A DNA stretch of 64,000 nt from Epiperipatus broadwayi (lineage: Eukaryota; Onychophora; Udeonychophora; Euonychophora; Peripatidae): contig JAQFVV010006454.1 in NCBI GenBank assembly GCA_028023455.1, forward strand, positions 975,001 through 1,039,000, read 5' to 3'. This document shows, in pieces, positions 62,003 to 64,000 of the stretch. A program made the position numbers and the translations under genes. Each line of letters starts with the position of its first letter. Position 1 is the first letter of the stretch. Under the pieces are notes generated by a model. That model had not been told where the DNA came from, made no database searches, and saw only the letters and a list, made by a program, of their open reading frames with translations.

Positions 62003-62551
62003 GCATACAATATAATCAACTATAATCAACAACCCATTAAAACCAGCCTAAAAATAACCAACCAAAGACTCATTTCACACTTCAAAAGATGGAGTCTGGA
62101 ACCCAAATTCCTTGACTTCATCATTAAAATAAATCTTAATGCGCTTCCCATGAATTGGTTCCTTTATCACCGAAGAGGTTTTAACAGCATTGATCCTATA
62201 TGTGGTCTGTGTGCTCGTGAAGATGAAACCATAGACCATATTATACACCAGTGCCCAAGACTTAAAACACTGAAAGATATAATTATAATTAATTCCAACA
62301 TAAGACCTGATATGATTTTCTCACTTGAAAATGCCATTCATAATGGATTTTTTTCACTAATAAGGCTTTCTACCTTTGTCCTTTATTCCATATGGATAGT
62401 GAGATGCAAAACTCTCATGGAATTACCCCCACCACAAATCATACCATTGTTTTATCAAACGCTCAAAAAAATCAAGAAACGTGACCAGCTCCTGGCCTCC
62501 AGTAAAGTCTTTGATGACACCTGGTCTTTAACTGCTCTTTCCTTTTCCTGA
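62003..62551 (+). pseudogene. LINE ORF2, C-terminal part with zf-RVT-type knuckle
   Basis: Downstream of the stop the same frame stays open to 62551, first through a segment with SLKITNQRLISHFKRWSLE and NALPMNWFLYHRRG, then the knuckle CGLCAREDETIDHIIHQCP: Cys-x2-Cys, then Glu-Thr, His and Cys. This resembles the zf-RVT region at the end of many LINE proteins, thought to bind nucleic acid. About 130 codons follow the ATG at 62150, but that ATG is internal and not a real start. The protein ends naturally at TGA (62549-62551). Confidence 0.82.
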
Positions 62552-62840
62552 TTATCAACTCCCACCTACCCAGCATTATAGAATAGGAAATTCTAAAAGA
62601 AAATATGCATGTTTATATTAAAAATGCTTATTCCATTAAACAAGTTCTTAGAATCTCATCACTATACCTAACCACATAAGAGTATAACAATTGTACTCTC
62701 ATAACAAAATCTAGCCAGATGACAAATAGAACATTATACAATCATTTTATTGTACAATTTATTCATTTATCTATCCTTTATTAGTATGTAATCACTATTT
62801 ATTGTTAATAAAAAATTTTGTTGAAATGAAAAGATTTTGA

Positions 62841-63309
62841 CCAGGGTAAATCTCTATCTCTCACTTCATTTAAAAAACAACATCCATCCAGGGCTTTTAT
62901 TTTATTCAAAATTAATTTTAAAAAAAAATAAATGAGAAAATAAATCTAAGCTTTTAAAATAGATTACAATCAAAAATAAAAAGAAACTTGATCGCAATCA
63001 AAACTGTTTTAAATTAAAATGCTTTTACAAATGGATTAAAACTTTACTTGCTTTGAATTACTGTAATGAAAAAAAAAAAAAAACAAGCATCAAAAGAAAA
63101 TTATTTTAAACTAAAATCTATTGAAAAAGTGAAATTGCAGAATTTCAAAATATAAGTGAGTATGTGTCTTATTGCACATATTTTTAATATATATATAAAA
63201 AAAATAACATACAAAACTTTTAAATAGTTTTTTTTAAAAAACTTTGTAAATATAAATGTTAGTTTAAATTTCATGATGATTATCTTTGAAGCAGATAAAG
63301 CATCTGGTT

Positions 63310-63314
<5 letters not shown>
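62841..63314. other. A+T-rich flank
   Basis: No gene. Homopolymer A runs are common. Confidence 0.6.

Positions 63315-63382
<68 letters not shown>
63315..63382. repeat. (AT)n microsatellite
   Basis: An uninterrupted AT run of about 68 bases. It generates a spurious minus-strand frame of alternating Ile and Tyr. Confidence 0.97.
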
Positions 63383-63384
<2 letters not shown>

Positions 63385-64000
63385 TTGTGATTTCAAATAT
63401 ATCTAATAATTTGATTATATTTCTAGAGATCATTAACATGTAGAATTATTTTCTACATGCAGTGAAGACATGGGGATTTGTTAATGGTAATTAATACTTG
63501 ATCATATAATTATATCATTGTGATTTATATAATTAATATTTATTATGTCTCATTAGATATAACCTAGGATATTTTCAAGAATATGGGAAGACTATAATTT
63601 GTTGCATATGTATTTTTCTACTGTTGCTCATGAAATGTTAATTAAAATATAACTTAGAAACAATATTTCTTATTAATAAAATGTATAAAGAAGAGTTAAT
63701 TAAGGAGTTAATTATTTAAAAAGAAATACAATTTAAATTATAATAATAATTTTAAAGAGATTAATAATAACTTTAGAAGAATATAATGAATACTTTTATA
63801 CTTTATTAATATTAACTACAGAATGTATAGTGTTTTTTAAAGAATGGAAATAAGAAAATATATATATTGAAAATTATGTTATTACTAATCTATAAAGAAA
63901 TTATTGTTTATTATTATTCACTTATATATTGTGAGATTCAATTTTTTATATATAAAAATTGTAAAGTCAGAATACCATATCCATAGTCTGTTCCATCCAG
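63383..64000. other. A+T-rich stretch without recognised genes
   Basis: Nothing supportable to the end of the window. Confidence 0.6.

Larger units (their letters stand above)
59290..62840 (+). mobile_element. LINE retrotransposon (L1/Tx1-like), nearly intact ORF2
   Basis: Endonuclease, reverse transcriptase and a C-terminal cysteine/histidine knuckle follow one another on the plus strand over 3.2 kb. Base composition and codon use are clearly richer in C than the surroundings, so the insertion is young relative to the other elements. Only two lesions interrupt the frame. No ORF1 was found upstream: the 5' side is the giant palindrome. The 3' untranslated part probably ends near 62840 (TTTTGTTGAAATGAAAAG) without a long A tail; no target-site duplication was identified. 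The L1/Tx1 assignment is from the overall plan and the zinc knuckle, and is less certain than the LINE call. Confidence 0.85.

Noticed and set aside
63101-63439. 112-codon minus-strand frame
   Set aside because: Its core is alternating Ile and Tyr from the (AT)n microsatellite.
1-64000. CRISPR array, bacterial operon or prophage
   Set aside because: No regularly spaced direct repeats, no ribosome-binding-site-led gene strings; the repeats are those of an animal genome.
1-64000. Assignment to a particular animal group
   Set aside because: Some repeat ends recall mollusc, cnidarian or arthropod elements, but nothing is diagnostic.

Overview
The window looks like non-genic, strongly A+T-rich DNA from an animal genome, most likely an invertebrate. 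The basis is the mix of repeats: RTE-type and L1/Tx1-like non-LTR retrotransposons, LTR retrotransposon remains, many foldback (inverted-repeat) elements, tRNA-like B-box repeats and long (AT)n runs. No bacterial operon structure is present, and I found no intact host gene, rRNA or functional tRNA. I cannot name the species. The whole window could be intergenic or lie inside a large intron.

Layout: (1) 0-3 kb: an (AT)n run, an RTE 3' end at 664-1010 and a cluster of foldback elements at 2142-3039. (2) 3-17 kb: mostly A+T-rich sequence with no recognisable gene, interrupted by a diverged long LTR at 7390-8880, a foldback element at 11899-12255 and a tRNA-like fragment at 14885-14992. (3) 17.3-19.7 kb: a large minus-strand RTE copy carrying decayed endonuclease and reverse transcriptase. 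(4) 20-26 kb: foldback repeats of a B-box-containing family at 19981-20221 and 25552-26022, a probable solo LTR at 21143-21549 and short tandem repeats. (5) 27.4-28.9 kb: a second decayed RTE copy, plus strand. (6) 35-43.3 kb: an old LTR retrotransposon with two LTRs of about 2.3 kb, a primer-binding-site-like start, a polypurine tract and broken gag-like and integrase-like remains; reverse transcriptase was not found. (7) 43.7-50 kb: repeat copies, a minus-strand LTR candidate at 47501-49463 and a near-perfect hairpin at 49823-49965. (8) 53-53.7 kb: a fourth RTE fragment. (9) 56.2-59.3 kb: an imperfect palindrome of about 3.1 kb with almost no spacer. (10) 59.3-62.6 kb: the best-preserved coding sequence, a LINE ORF2 with endonuclease, reverse transcriptase and C-terminal zinc knuckle, broken by one frameshift and one stop. 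(11) To the end: A+T-rich sequence with a second long (AT)n run.

No set of genes here acts as a pathway. Every recognisable coding stretch belongs to a mobile element and all are broken. The most unusual structure is the giant palindrome ending about 50 bases before the LINE ORF; next are the intact LTR-retrotransposon skeleton and the recurring head-to-head foldback repeats. All alignments were made by eye, so boundaries are approximate and no identity percentages were calculated.
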